The notes under the pieces were generated by a model. That model made no database searches and was not told the origin of the DNA. It was given only the letters and a program-made list of their open reading frames with translations. Shown piece after piece: positions 46,956 through 59,300 of a DNA stretch of 64,000 nt; within the stretch, counting starts at the first letter, position 1; each line of letters opens with the position of its first letter. Source of the DNA: Climacium dendroides (Eukaryota > Streptophyta > Bryopsida > Hypnales > Climaciaceae); assembly GCA_950106755.1 (NCBI GenBank), contig OX467082.1, positions 3,224,001 through 3,288,000 on the forward strand, written 5' to 3'. Made by a program: the position numbers and the translations under genes.

Positions 46956-49600
46956 TATATTAATCATAAAGCCAAGAAAGAATATTACACAGCGGAAGTG
47001 ACTTTTTGTTGCTTCTTGTTGTACAGTTATCAATGAAGGAGTTCTCTTTGGAGTAGCGGGTATAGATGTGATAGTGAATTCATCTGAAACTGCAAGTGCT
47101 ATCCAGCGGAGATTGATTGATGCAAACGTCGCCAGCATTCCGCTACCCTGTCAAATGATTCAGGTTGAGTATTTGAATCGCTTTGTAGTAGTTTTACTCC
47201 CAACAGATATGTTTAGGCAATGATTACCGGTTCCTAGCTTGTAATGTTTGCCGCGAACTGCATTCTCATTGTGCCTCTTTCGGTGGTTCCGTGATGTCCT
47301 ACCTCAGGTCAACCTTAGCAAGTGTACCAAGCCAGTGGAATGGCACGATCAAGCCCTTTGCCCTCAAACTCTGGGCAGAAATGAATCGCCAAGAATTACC
47401 TATTTGAAGAACCTGTGTTGCGATAATTGTTCATTTCTAGACCCTCCCAAAAGAGATCTCACAAACGTGTTGTTAGCCTCTATCTTACCTGGCCCCATTG
47501 TTTTAATCGCCATCGTTTCCACATACCTCCTTTTGAGGAAAAAAGCTGCTCGGACCTCCATTCGAGAAACTAAAGAAGGTAAGACTTGAACACCTGTTTA
47601 TGGATTTCTTTCAGGATTTCATGGTCTTGCATTGTTTTATCTTCACAATTATAGTGGTGGAGGAACACGGGCCGATTTGATACGCACCATTAGGCAGTAT
47701 TATTTGCTTACAAAGTTGCATTCTCTTTCAGATTTTGCAAGGCAGTCCATCTCAACGAACCAGTACACTTATAAGGAGTTGAAGTGTGCAACTAAAAAGT
47801 TTCACAAGGACGAAAAGTTGGGTGAAGGTGGCTTTGGAGAAGTGTACCTGGTAAGGAATCTGATGAATAATAAAAACAATCGCTTGCTTTAGTACATATA
47901 ATTTTTTTACGTTATTACTCATTTATTTCCCAAGAACTTGTTATTCCTGTTGACGAGAAGTTCTCTGTGTTAAGCTCCATATCAAGGGAAAATGAACATT
48001 CTGAAACAGTGACAAATTCTGTGTGTTCCTTGCGCATATTTAGGTGAAATTTCTCTATTCTTTAGTTCAAACTGAATTGTCCATATTTCAGGGGAAGTTC
48101 AAGGATGGCACAGTGGTTGCTGTGAAGAAGCTGTCAGCGGATTCGAAGCAAGGAGCACGTGAGTTCTTAAACGAGGTGACAGTCATAAGCCGAGTTCAGC
48201 ATCGAAATCTTGTGAAGTTACGGGGATGTTGTGTAGAGAAAGTTCACCGATTGCTGGTCTACGAATATCTTGAGAACAGAAGTCTTCGTCAATCGCTTCT
48301 TGGTGAGACAACTGCCTTCTTGACTGGTAAATGTTGTATGAGATATTTTGAAACGTGAATCTTAAGACTCACTATCTGTGACCATAACGTGCTCCCAATA
48401 TTGGTAGCCATCAATCGATTCCTACCGTTGCATTCATTGCACCGAGGCTTGTTGTGACAGGTGGTCCAAAGGAAGCAATAGATATTAATTGGCAAACTCG
48501 CTTCAACATCGCCCTGGGAACTGCACGAGGACTGGCCTATCTGCATTTCGAGGTCACACCCAGAATCATACATAGAGACATCAAGGCTAGCAATGTTCTT
48601 CTGGATCGTAATCTTGAAGCCAAAATCGCTGATTTTGGGATTGCCAAATTGTTTCCAGAGGAACAGTCTCACTTCACGACTAATGTTGCTGGCACGTTGT
48701 AAGTTTTCTTATAATCCTTGAACCTCATAGATTATTCTTTTGAACATTTATCCAAATATAAATTGAGCACAGAAATAGGTCTACTAAATGGACCTTCATG
48801 TCTCCTTCATGATCGAAGATTGATTAGCGCTTGTAAGAACGCATCTAGATTTCCTCACACGATTTTGTCCGATGGTGGAACTGGGCCATTACAGAGGATA
48901 TGTTGCACCCGAATACGTTACTCGAGGTCTACTGACAGAGAAGGTGGACGTATACAGCTTCGGGGTGGTATTGATGGAAATAATTACTGGTGAATTGAAC
49001 ATGAAGCGGACTCCTTCAGGATCGTTGCTTTTCCTCGTTGACAGGGTAAGCGCTCAACTTGCCAGGAGATCCAAATGTGTTATTTATCGCCTCTCAAGTT
49101 ATGGATCTGATTTCGCCATTTGATCTTTTTTTTCAGTAGTCTCAGCCTGACATCACTTCCAGTCTGAATTCTTTCAATATATTGAATTCAATTTTGATAT
49201 CTGCTAACAAGATGAATTGGCTAAGTGTGCCAGTATTGATTAACATCTTTCTTAATTCATGCAGGTTCGGTGCATGTATAAACAGTCTCAAACAGAAGGC
49301 GATGACCAGGTTTTGCTAAACCTTGTAGACTCGAGGTTAAATGGCAATTTTGACAAAGACCAGGCCCTGAGGTCACTTAGGACAGCGCTTCTGTGCACAC
49401 TAGATAACCCCGATCTACGACCTACGACTCCTCGAGCCATCCTAATGCTTCTCGGGAGTGAAACGATTGCAGACGATGATCTGCAAGCTGTTGTAAAACT
49501 AGAGTATTCCAAGGCCTTGCACGCTGTAGAATATGGACACAATGAGGAATGGTCAGATTTGCAGATACCTGAAGATCCAACTAGTAGTATTCCTTCATGA
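43614..49600 (+). CDS. Receptor-like kinase with VWA/Cache (alpha2-delta-like) ectodomain
   Basis: Fourteen exons join in phase to 921 aa: 43614-43821, 44133-44304, 44974-45145, 45308-45360, 45825-46011, 46168-46320, 46448-46805, 47027-47163, 47308-47578, 47732-47850, 48092-48302, 48461-48698, 48895-49045, 49265-49600. A signal peptide (1 to ~26) precedes a Cys-rich region. Exon 3 has [16 protein letters not shown]; exon 4 ends in YDPRKRPW, joining to YITA, as in calcium-channel alpha2-delta proteins. A VWA domain starts near 210 ([11 protein letters not shown], Asp218) and includes VVLTDG (319-323). Its metal site is degenerate: Gly and Val replace the serines of DxSxS. A Cache-like part follows ([31 protein letters not shown] shortened here to its motifs). 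One membrane helix spans ~533-556. The kinase is intact: GEGGFGEVY (601-609), Lys622, HRD (718-720), DFG (738-740), APEY. It resembles plant Cys-rich/CRPK1-type RLKs. Presumably it senses an extracellular ligand; which is unknown. Confidence 0.88.
46912..46952. repeat. (TA)n(TG)n microsatellite in an intron
   Basis: About five TA units followed by about 13 GT units within the intron between exons 7 and 8 of the receptor kinase. Confidence 0.95.
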
Positions 49601-50286
49601 AGCAATTGAATGAGAAGAGAATATTCAAAAGGACTGCCTCCTCAATTAGTTAGATTCCATTCATTTCCGCCGCCAGTACATAGAAAGAAGTTCGAAGCCA
49701 AAACAGTCGTTAGAGGTCGTTATTCTTTCAGCTCTTACTGGATAAAAGTGGCAACTTCGTTAAAAGTTGCGCTGCATGCGTGTGTAAAGGTTGTGATTGA
49801 TTAGGAGAGAAGTTGCAAGGGTTTCCCCTCGGAAGAGGAATGGACTGGCACGTATTGAGCTATTCAAAGTTAGGTCCCAATTTGAATTGGTGTGTACTAT
49901 TGACATGTTCGAATAGAGTTGTCAACGTGATGTTCGTAAATTGTAAGCAAATTTTGAATGTCGGAAGTGCTCTACTGCATCATAGTAGATATAGTAGATG
50001 TGTACGCCAAATAAACGGGCATTGCAGAACTAGGTACAACAGTAATCACAAAAATTCAAGCGAGTGTCTAGTTGCGAGTATTGGACCAAAAATTGTAGTT
50101 ACGTACTACCAACATCCAGGAGGGCAAAAAGGTAAAAGTTCACTTGGTAGATCTTCTAAATCCAAGTTCTCATTTCAATGAATTCAATGTCCTCAAGTTA
50201 AACATTATGCAACGAGTGTTTTACTTATTTTTAGGATTATTAGGCCACTCTTCTAGGTGAACTCAAGAATTACCTAATATGAAGTA
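49601..50286. other. 3' region of the receptor kinase
   Basis: Probable 3' UTR. ORFs here lack domains and begin directly after the kinase stop codon. Confidence 0.5.
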
Positions 50287-50831
50287 CTCCCTCTCTACCA
50301 AAATAAATCTGCGGTTTTCAAATATACTTGTTCCACATTAAATTCGAAATTGGCTCTCCACAACTTGATGGACAACAACTGAAGCTAGTTCAAACACCCA
50401 AAAGTGAAAGAATCCCCAAATACCATGCTCCAAAGCCTATATAGCAATTCCATCCTTGCGAAGGAAACTGAAACACAACCTCTAACCAACCAAAGGTGAA
50501 GAATTCAACCCACAACTACACAGAAACTGTTACTAACAAATCTCTTATTAAGAATTTCATGAACTTATCCATGAGACATTGTCAAAATTGATTACAGAGG
50601 ATGTCAATAGACATCATTGCAACATTGCTTGAAAAATGATCAAAATTAATACCAGTAGAGCTGTTCTATAAAGGGGAAAAAAATGTAAACTTCATTGCCT
50701 GTTTTCAACATGTGCAACTTCACTATTGACTTCCATTCTCACACCTAGTGGGGTTTCAGAGAAAATAGGAGCTACCCACGCACTAATTGCTGTTTATAGG
50801 AAACCCCAGATTTATTTTGGGACGGAGGGAG
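50287..50831. mobile_element. Stowaway-like (Tc1/mariner) non-autonomous element
   Basis: Left end CTCCCTCTCTACC, right end GGGACGGAGGGAG, flanked by TA at 50285-50286 and 50832-50833. Arms extend inward (AAAATAAATCTG against CAGATTTATTTT). 545 bp, no transposase. Confidence 0.88.
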
Positions 50832-51370
50832 TACTGGCTTATTACCACATTTCACTAATGAGTAACATTCCACCAAAAAGGATGAGGAAAAACAGCATAA
50901 AAATCCAAGAGTCCTTCAGAAGATTGTGTATTATCACACCGAATTTACAAATAAAATTTAAAACAAAACAGACAAAGCAAAGCACCACAGTGATACACTA
51001 ACAGAGAATTCATGTTCACCATACAAACCTCTCTACCAGTACAAAGGTGCAATTCACTGAACCCACGAAAACCTCATCAAATCCAAAAACAGATTAAACA
51101 TTATTCAAATTGAAACAGACATAAATTACGTTCTCTCCAAATCAAAACAACCAAGAATTCCTGCTTGCCTCAACACCAAAATCCACCTTCCAGCTTGAAT
51201 CAACCGAGAGTCTGTTCCTCTTCCCAAAACGCATAATTACTCGAAATAACAAAAATGATTTACAAGAAGAGTCTAATGTTTGATAACAGGAGCTGCACAA
51301 AGAGAATACCTAATACTATAGCAAATTCAGCCAACCAACCAACCTGAAGAACCTTGAAGTAGATTTGTTG
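50832..51370. other. Intergenic DNA, 3' side of the RAB18 gene
   Basis: Probably contains the 3' UTR of the minus-strand GTPase gene. No gene seen. Confidence 0.5.
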
Positions 51371-52006
51371 TTAACATCCGCATCCATCGCCAGCATTAGG
51401 TGCCGGCAAGTCCGCAGTCTCCCCCGGTCTGAGCACATTCTTCTTCAATTGCGAGGTGTCCGCAGTCAAGCTCGGCGTGTCGAGAATCTTCTGCACGAGT
51501 TCATCAAAACACCGTTGCACATTGATGCTCGTCTTAGCACTGGCCTCCAGAAACAAACATCCGTGCTGCCGTGCAAACGCAATCCCTTCCTTCTTCGTCA
51601 CTACACGTTCATGCTCCTCCAAGTCCACCTTGTTCCCGATCAGCATCTTGATGCAATCCTCGTTCGTAGAGTATCGCTCCACCTCTTTCAGCCACACGTC
51701 AGACAAATCCGTGAAAGTGGCACGCCGGGAGACGTCGTACACCAGGATGATCCCTTGCGCACCTCTGTAATAGGAGCTCGTGAGGGTTCGGAACCGCTCC
51801 TGCCCTGCTGTGTCCCAGATGGTGAGCTTCAACCTTTTGCCACCGAGGGTCATCATCTTCACCTTGAAGTCCACCCCGATGGTAGGGGAGAGGTCATCGA
51901 ACGTGTCTGCGGTGAAGCGGAGGAGTAAACTGCTCTTTCCGACGCCGGAGTCGCCGACCAACAACACTTTGAACAGTTGGTCGAAATCACCCCCCGATCC
52001 CGCCAT
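51371..52006 (-). CDS. RABC: Rab GTPase, RAB18/RABC type, intronless
   Basis: A complete 211-aa small GTPase from one uninterrupted exon. All nucleotide-binding motifs are present: P-loop GDSGVGKS (18-25), switch I Thr42 in [15 protein letters not shown] (64-70) with catalytic Gln69, NKVD (125-128) and SAK (156-158). The tail ends in CGC, a CxC double-geranylgeranylation motif. The [10 protein letters not shown] switch, the [11 protein letters not shown] region and the [13 protein letters not shown] stretch fit the RAB18/RABC subfamily, which acts on ER, lipid-droplet and Golgi-related membranes. I start at the ATG at 52006, which places [12 protein letters not shown] at the usual spot; the frame is open a little further upstream but without an ATG. 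Flowering-plant RABC genes have introns, so this copy has lost them or arose by retroposition. The preserved motifs argue it is functional. Confidence 0.93.
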   Translation of the reverse strand: MAGSGGDFDQLFKVLLVGDSGVGKSSLLLRFTADTFDDLSPTIGVDFKVKMMTLGGKRLKLTIWDTAGQERFRTLTSSYYRGAQGIILVYDVSRRATFTDLSDVWLKEVERYSTNEDCIKMLIGNKVDLEEHERVVTKKEGIAFARQHGCLFLEASAKTSINVQRCFDELVQKILDTPSLTADTSQLKKNVLRPGETADLPAPNAGDGCGC

Positions 52007-55000
52007 CGTCAGGAACGCTCTCAAAACACTTGCACAACTCACAAAACTCACAAAACCACGAGGCTACGCTCGTCACGAAGCTTCAAGACTCTCAAAATGT
52101 TTGCAAGCACGAGACTAAGTCTTTGGATGCAGTGATTTCTGCAAACCCTAATGGCAAAAAGATCGTGCAAGAACTTGGAAATCCAAAATCTAACAAGAAA
52201 CCCAGAAGGAACTGGTCACTCACAATCACATCGAAAGATCAAGTACTTGCAAATGGCAGTGGAAACAGACAACTGCGCAAATTGGAGACCTCATCAAAAG
52301 CTCCGAAGCGTAGGCGGAGGAGCGTCTAAGCTTACTGGTGAGTGGAAAGTGGTAAGTCCGTAAGTGGTAAGATACTAATTACTAATCACTGGTATCGTCC
52401 GATCTGACATAAGGCCGTTGAGAGCCGTGAGATCTTAATGAGGAGGAGAAGTGTCGGTCGGGGCGGCAGACCTGAAATTTTCGGGAGTTTGGATCCGTTA
52501 GATTTCGGTTTGAGGTAATTACAGCCGCTAGATTGAAATTTTGAAGTTTGTGGTGTGGAATTGGTGACTTGAAGCTGGATCTTCTGACACGTGGGAGAAG
52601 ATTGGGTTACACGTGGAAATTGGGTACGACAGGTGGCATCCTACACAATCTGACTTGGAATTTGCCACGCAGCTCCAAGTGTCCGCAATTATTAGATGCA
52701 ACACACCTTCACTTTTTAATGTCACAGCATACGTGCCCTACAATGCACATGGTATTATGGAGTAGTTAGATTCGACCCCAAATGGCTAACTTTTCTTAAA
52801 AAAAAAAGAGTGAGCCATGTGGCATCGCATGATTGGTAAACATCCATGGTGTAAAATTTTATTTTGACAAAATGTAAAATTTGCAGTGTAAAAATTTTGA
52901 CATGTATGATAATATAGTGTTCCATCTAAAACCCTTGAAGAGCCAATGCTGTTTTCTTCAAGAGAAAATGTCAAAAATTGCCATTTTTAGTACATTGACA
53001 TTGACTAAAATTTAATTTAATTTTTTTTTAAATTTCAACCATACAAAAATATTGTAGGCTATTATAGAAATATGTTGGAAAATTTTCAAACTAGTTCACC
53101 ATGTGGATTGGAAGATTATATTATTTGAAATGAAAAAATATATAAAATATATAAAATATATAAAAATATATAAAAAAATACAAAAAAATACAAAAAAATA
53201 CAAAAAAATACTTCTTTTCGAAAAACTTCTATGAGACAATGTCAACAAACTTTGAGGTCTTTTGGATTAAAATTTGGCTATGCACTTCTTTGCCAATGAC
53301 TTATAAATCTTGATTAGGAGCATATTCTAGTAAAATTTCCTCACCACACAAGAAGTCATTCCAAAATGACTATTAAATCACCCTACAATGCAATACACCA
53401 CTCATTTTTTGATGATTTTTGTGCGGTGAGGAAATTCTTTTATTTGGAATCCAAACAACAAAAAGATAGAGAAAAAAATTTATAATGTGTAGAAAAAAAT
53501 CTAATCAAATGCTCAAAGTAAAAGACGTCCAAACTACCTACATAACTTTTGATCCAAGCATTTGATCAAATTTTTTAATTCCCTTGAATAAACTGAATGT
53601 TCCATCTTGTGTCAAAATTTTAAGAATGTTTGTTAAAAATTGACTTCATATGATCCTACCTAAATTTCAAGTGTCCATTGAACAAATATTTGGTTTTTTA
53701 GAGATTAAAGAAATTGTTGTTCAACTTTTTATCTCACTTTAAGTTGGTAACTTCTATGTACCTTCCAATTGATTTCTCTATACTTCCAATGTTTGAATTG
53801 ATTTAAAAAATGAGCATGTAGGGATTCAATTATTCTAATTGGACAGAATGAATTCCACTAAAAATTATAGAAAATCAAAGGAAGAACAAAATATAGGTGG
53901 ATATAAAAGATATTCTTAATATATTAGGCCCTTCTACAAAAAAATTTAACCTAATCTAAAATTTTGAACCATGTAGTACAATATATAAAGTTAAAGAAGA
54001 GTCCTTTAGATCATAATGGTAACGCTTCAAAAGACTGTAAGCCCATAGGAGGCCTTATACTTAGTGAGGGATTCATTGCACTTAAGTACAAATGGCAAAA
54101 AAAAAAACTTGGATAAGAGACATCCTTGAGCAAAACTATAAAAATGAGTTGAAATGAAGATGACAATTAAATATGGGTGCGAAAATTTGTCAATTAATCA
54201 CTCTAATAGATTTGGCCCCAATTTAGCCAAGAATTCATGTACTCCATCCAAAGGATGTAATAGGCAACAAAAATTGTCAACTTAGTAGATGCAATAAACC
54301 CCTAGCCCTAAGACTCACCCTTATCTATCATTATGCTCATCAATTGCTTCAAGTCCTCACAACATTTTTCTATATTGTTTTCTTTCCTACTCACAACTCA
54401 TCTATTGCAAAATTCCTACTCACAATTCACCTATTGAAGAATTCCTACTTACAACTCACCTTATGCATAATTCTTTTTTTCTTAATTCAATGTAACTTAT
54501 CATTGCAAACTTATCATTGACAGTAATAGATATTTCAAAGAACATCTCACTCATTACTAAATAGAAGTGGCATTCAAAATAGGGGCACTTTTTAAGCATA
54601 CTACTTTAACTACCTATGATCATCTAAACATGCATTTGAGAATGATTCCTACAATCAAGTGTCTTCATTTTGGTCAAACCATGTTGAAAATTGAAAAAAG
54701 ATTCATAAATTCTTGTTACTTGTATTTTTGAAAAATCATATGAATAGATAAATAATTTTCAAAGTGCTAATTATAGGTGACATGGTATCAATTGTAAAAA
54801 CTTCTGCTCAAAAGATTTATATTCCACATCGTAGACAAATTTCTATTTGCAGAAGGTATAGTTTTCGTAAGAAGGTTAACATTATTGCTCTAGTGCAATA
54901 CAATAGAGGTAGAACCTTTCTAAGCAATAGGGCCAAGACTAATCTGACACATTACATTAGAGAGGGGATTTGACATCATGATGTTTGTGGCTCAAGTTGG

Positions 55001-55653
55001 GACCAAGAATCAATATTTCTTGATAGAATTTTATTGGCTGATAGAATAAAATAACTACACCTAAAATTGTACAAATAAGCAATTCAACATGGTTGCCATT
55101 ATTATACTAGATTTTTTTGGTGGGATCTTACTGGAAACTAAAAAGGGATTTTAGATTCTTTAAGAATGCTATGAATTTTCAAAGTGTTGAAAATAGGGTT
55201 TGGAGTAACCAACTCTAAGGTAGTTGGTCCATAAAGCGAGCATTTAAGGACTGAAACTGAATTTTGTTCAAGTGAAACTTCTCAAAATATTTTTCAGTAA
55301 ATTTTCCTTGAAAGAAAGGAGGAATCGGCATCTAACCCAATTTGTTTCATATTTTTTGGATCATTTTTGAATTAGTTATGAATTTTCAAATGAGATGTGG
55401 TATAGGTCCCTATTTATGTCCCTAGGACTTCCATGAACTGTTCACTTGCAACTTGTGAAGATAAATGGGAAAGCAAAGAGTATGATTGGCTCTTCATATC
55501 CAATCACAACTACCTATATGAGTAGTTCTTAATGCCCGCTTATATTTCAAGCCTCCTACTTTAGACTCTCATGAATAGTGGAAGTACATTTCAAGCAAGA
55601 ATCTAACCTCTACTGTTTTTTGAGAGCATACAATTTGAGGTGTAGCTATCTTA
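52007..55653. other. RAB18 promoter, then AT-rich intergenic DNA
   Basis: The first ~600 bp upstream of RAB18 are probably leader and promoter, with a telo-box-like AAACCCTAA near 52143. The rest is AT-rich with no gene I can support, apart from the A/T minisatellite at 53131-53211. Confidence 0.5.
53131..53211. repeat. A/T-rich short tandem repeats
   Basis: ATATATAAA units pass into three or four ATACAAAAAA units. Confidence 0.9.
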
Positions 55654-55894
55654 CTCCTCTGACCTAAAATAATTCCATGGTTTGGAAACATTGATTAAAA
55701 TAAGCTCAATTTTAAATTGCACTAGAAAAAAACAAATATAAAGATACCATTATAGTGGAATGATACACATATTGCAAGCATTCAATATTGTAACACACTA
55801 TAAGCACACAGTACCATTTTTTTTGGACACAATCTGAGGCTTATTTTAACTAGTGTTATCAAACCAACCAAGGAATTATTTTGACGCAGAGGAG
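55654..55894. mobile_element. Short TA-flanked MITE, Stowaway-like
   Basis: CTCCTCTGACCTAAAATAAT at the left is mirrored by ATTATTTTGACGCAGAGGAG at the right, with TA at 55652-55653 and 55895-55896. 241 bp, no coding capacity. Confidence 0.82.
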
Positions 55895-56274
55895 TATTGA
55901 CTTAGAGACAGCATCCAAAAGCTCATGAACAAGACCACACTCAAAAAACCAGTACACGTGTTGAACACCACTAATTCTCCACCTCTGCTTTATAAGGCAA
56001 CAATGTACAGAAACATCAACATGATTGATGAGAACCAGAACTACACGTCATATACACATTCTCAACTACCTCAAAAACCTAATACGCCCACCTGTTTTAA
56101 TTAATTTCTAATCTACAGAGGATCCCCATGACATTACACGTCATCTACACGTACAGTAATACCCATTTAAACTGGGCCCTAGCCTTTGAGCTACCAAGTG
56201 CAACCCCATACCTACAGAATGAATGCCAAACCAAAAGAGATTGCACCTTCAATACCTGACACGGAAGTTAGGGT

Positions 56275-56359
56275 TTGAGGGTTTTGAGGGTTTAGGGTTG
56301 AAGGATTTGAGGGTTTAGGGTTGAAGGATTTGAGGGTTTAGGGTTGAAGGATTTGAGGG
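56275..56359. repeat. 23-bp minisatellite containing TTTAGGG, beside the BRO1 stop codon
   Basis: Units of GGTTTAGGGTTGAAGGATTT plus GAG repeat about three times, preceded by shorter TTTGAGGG variants. The array abuts the stop codon at 56360-56362, so it forms the start of the BRO1 gene's 3' UTR. Confidence 0.9.
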
Positions 56360-59300
56360 TTATCTTGCTTGCACCATTTGGGGAGGGGGTAACAGAGGGG
56401 GTGACAAGGGTCGCGCTCTTCTCAAGTCTGCTGCCTTCATTCCATTTTGCTTCGGATTCAAATCTCGCTTTGCAAGAAAAGCTGGTACATCCGAAGTGAG
56501 GGCGTGTTTTCCTTCGTATCCGGACTCCTTTTCCCACGCTGGGTCCACTGGAGGTAAGTCGTATTCATCAGCTGTTAATGCCAATGGGAACACTGGCAAT
56601 TGGGGTGTGGTACTGGGTAACCTGCAGCCAAATGATTCCAGTTTTTTAGTCAACTTGCAATCAGGCAACAGTGAAAAGGGCTGAAACAATTTTCAAAGTG
56701 CTGAAAATTGGTGAACCCAAAATCGACCTTCGTCTCTCATGACTCTTATGAATAGACGCTGTACACTTTGGGAACGAATCTGTAGTGTTCGGTATCAGAA
56801 AAGAGGTTTCAATCAGGTGCAGTTCCTAAGGTCCATATAACACTCAACTCTCTACGGACACTCTCTCTGAGAGACGAATGAGCTTCTAAATCCACTCACA
56901 TGTGTTCCTGTGGAAGTCATTTCCAATAAGATGTGTGTGCACAACATGAAAGATCTCGGGGGCATTCTAGGACTGTGCAATCACACAGAATTGAGTGTAG
57001 AAGAGTTTCAACTTACCTTTCTTTCCTGTAATTTTCTCTGAACACTCGAGCTTTCGTCAAAGCTTCCCGGGGTATCCGCTCGGAGAGGTACTTCATAGGT
57101 CCCCATAGTGGAGGCACTCTGCATTCAATAACAACAGAATTAGATTTGACCGGCCGTCATCTCCAATGACAACTTCAAAAGCATGTAAGAATTTTCTTTT
57201 TTCACTCCATTATAGTGCAGAAAGCTTGCCTCTTTTGGTTCAAAAAGAAAGAAAGAAGTATGTGAAGATTCTAATGTCACTAGACGAAGTGATTAATTCA
57301 AACAAATGAGAACAGTGCGTACCTGGTCATGGGCTCTGCATTGCCGAACTCCATTTTTGTTCTCTGACTTTCTTTCAAGAAGCTGTCTGCAGCTTTGAAG
57401 CACGTTAAAGCTTGAGCATGTGTGTTGTCTTCATAACCCTCGTCCAGAATAAGTCCATGGTAGTAATAAGCCCCGGCCTTGGCTTCACAGAGCTTCCACT
57501 TTACAAACGATAGATGTTTTTCTCTCCATCCGTCCGCAAGCGGTACACGCCCGATCTTCTCATTTGCCTGTAAAAACACATTAGAGAATATCATTCACAG
57601 TACACAATAGTATATTTGAACAATCAATGTACCTTGGTAATAGATATACAGGAGTCAACTATACGAATCAAGCATGACGAAGAATTCTCCATTATATTCA
57701 GAAGCTAATGATAGAACACAAACCTCTTCCCAGACTTTCACGTGCTCACAAGATAATCTTCGTTTCACTGCCAGAGAAGCTTTTACATTATCTACTGCAA
57801 ATCCCAACTGCAACTCCACACCGTGGCCCAAAGCTTGATTCTCCAAGGATCTAAACATCGGCTCGGTCAAATCAGCTGGTAACTTTGCCCTGCACCACAA
57901 ACAGACACTCGGTCAACGTTTACACCGCAATCTTAAATCCATTGCTTAGCAAACATCTAGGTGCCAAGCAACAAACTTCTATTGAAAATGCAGGACACAA
58001 CATAAATAAAAACACCTCATAAACCATTCTCTTACTTGATCTCTACAGGGGTGCTGGGCAGAACAGCACGCAAGGCACACTCAAAATACGATGCAGCTTT
58101 CAGCAATAGCTCAATAGCAGTCCTCTTGCTCTCTGATAGGTCCAAACGATAATGTTAGATACTTGAACAAACTAGCCCTACTTTGCAGCAAAGATTCTAT
58201 CTCATTATCATTGGTACAAACATACAGACTTTATACTGATAATGAGGATGTTTCTCGTCATTCATCAGAAAAGATACACTGCCAATACCAAGATCACTAC
58301 GTAGCAATATCGCCAACCTTCCTTACAACAACAAGTGATGCAAGAAAGTGTAGGCAAGTGAAGCCACGAAGGTAATGATATTGCAGTTAATATGTAACAG
58401 GAGTTACCATCAGATACACTGTACCAAGCTAAACTCGCAGACAAGAATCGCCCAAAAGTAAAGATTGGGTGCAAAGCAAAGCACGTGCCTTCGGTAACTT
58501 TGGGGCTATAACCCTCTGCAGGTGGTCTTGGTGTTAGGCACGTATTCGCTTCTTGCAGAGCTAGAACCCCTAGCAGATGAAGTATTGACAGCAACTCATA
58601 ATAAACACTTCCCAGAGCGGTTTCCTGTTCATACAAAACTCGTAACCGTCAATGATCAACTTTGCATAGGTGCACCAAAATAAGTGCCCAAGCTCAAAAT
58701 AAGAACTCCACTTTGGAAGCTAATAGAGGATTGTGCAAACCTTCAAAACATACTTCTGTAATTCAAAAATGTAGGTTACGAATCTTCTTCCTATTGGTGC
58801 ATTCTACTATCTTCCTTGAAACTTCCTAAACGATTTATATCAACAGGAAGGAATACCAACCTTCTTCTCATCTTCCACGTTGGTCCAATCGAATACGATT
58901 CCTGAGCTAAACTTCTCACCTGCAGCAAGGTGTCGTCAATTTCAATCAGTTCTCAATGCCGATACAATCTAAAAATATGACTACTGTTAGCTGAACCTCA
59001 ATCTCGTTGCAACAGAAAAATAAAACAGCCGACCAAGGCACATTCTTCGCATAATGCAAATACAATTAAGTGTTGCTGAACACCAACCTCCAGTCACGAA
59101 ACCCAATAGTGTAGGAAGGTAGTTCACTAACGCCTTTTCCAAATCACCAGATGTGTTAGTATCTGCACGTCAAACATACGAAGGTGTGAATTCAGGGACA
59201 TCAAAGTTGAAATAGAATTGCCATAAGACTCAAATGGACTATCCAAGACCAATCACCAAGACTGAATACACTCACATTCGCCACCTTGTCTCCACACCTC

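Noticed and set aside
47632..47730. Possible extra coding sequence before the kinase exon (open frame upstream of DFARQS)
   Set aside because: The preceding exon (ending 47578) joins in phase to the acceptor at 47731, and the intervening segment does not resemble kinase-flanking sequence.
49610..50181. ORFs of 64 and 122 codons directly after the receptor kinase
   Set aside because: No domain, and they lie where the kinase 3' UTR is expected.
51365..51928. 187-codon plus-strand ORF
   Set aside because: Antisense shadow of the conserved RAB18 frame, with no domain of its own.
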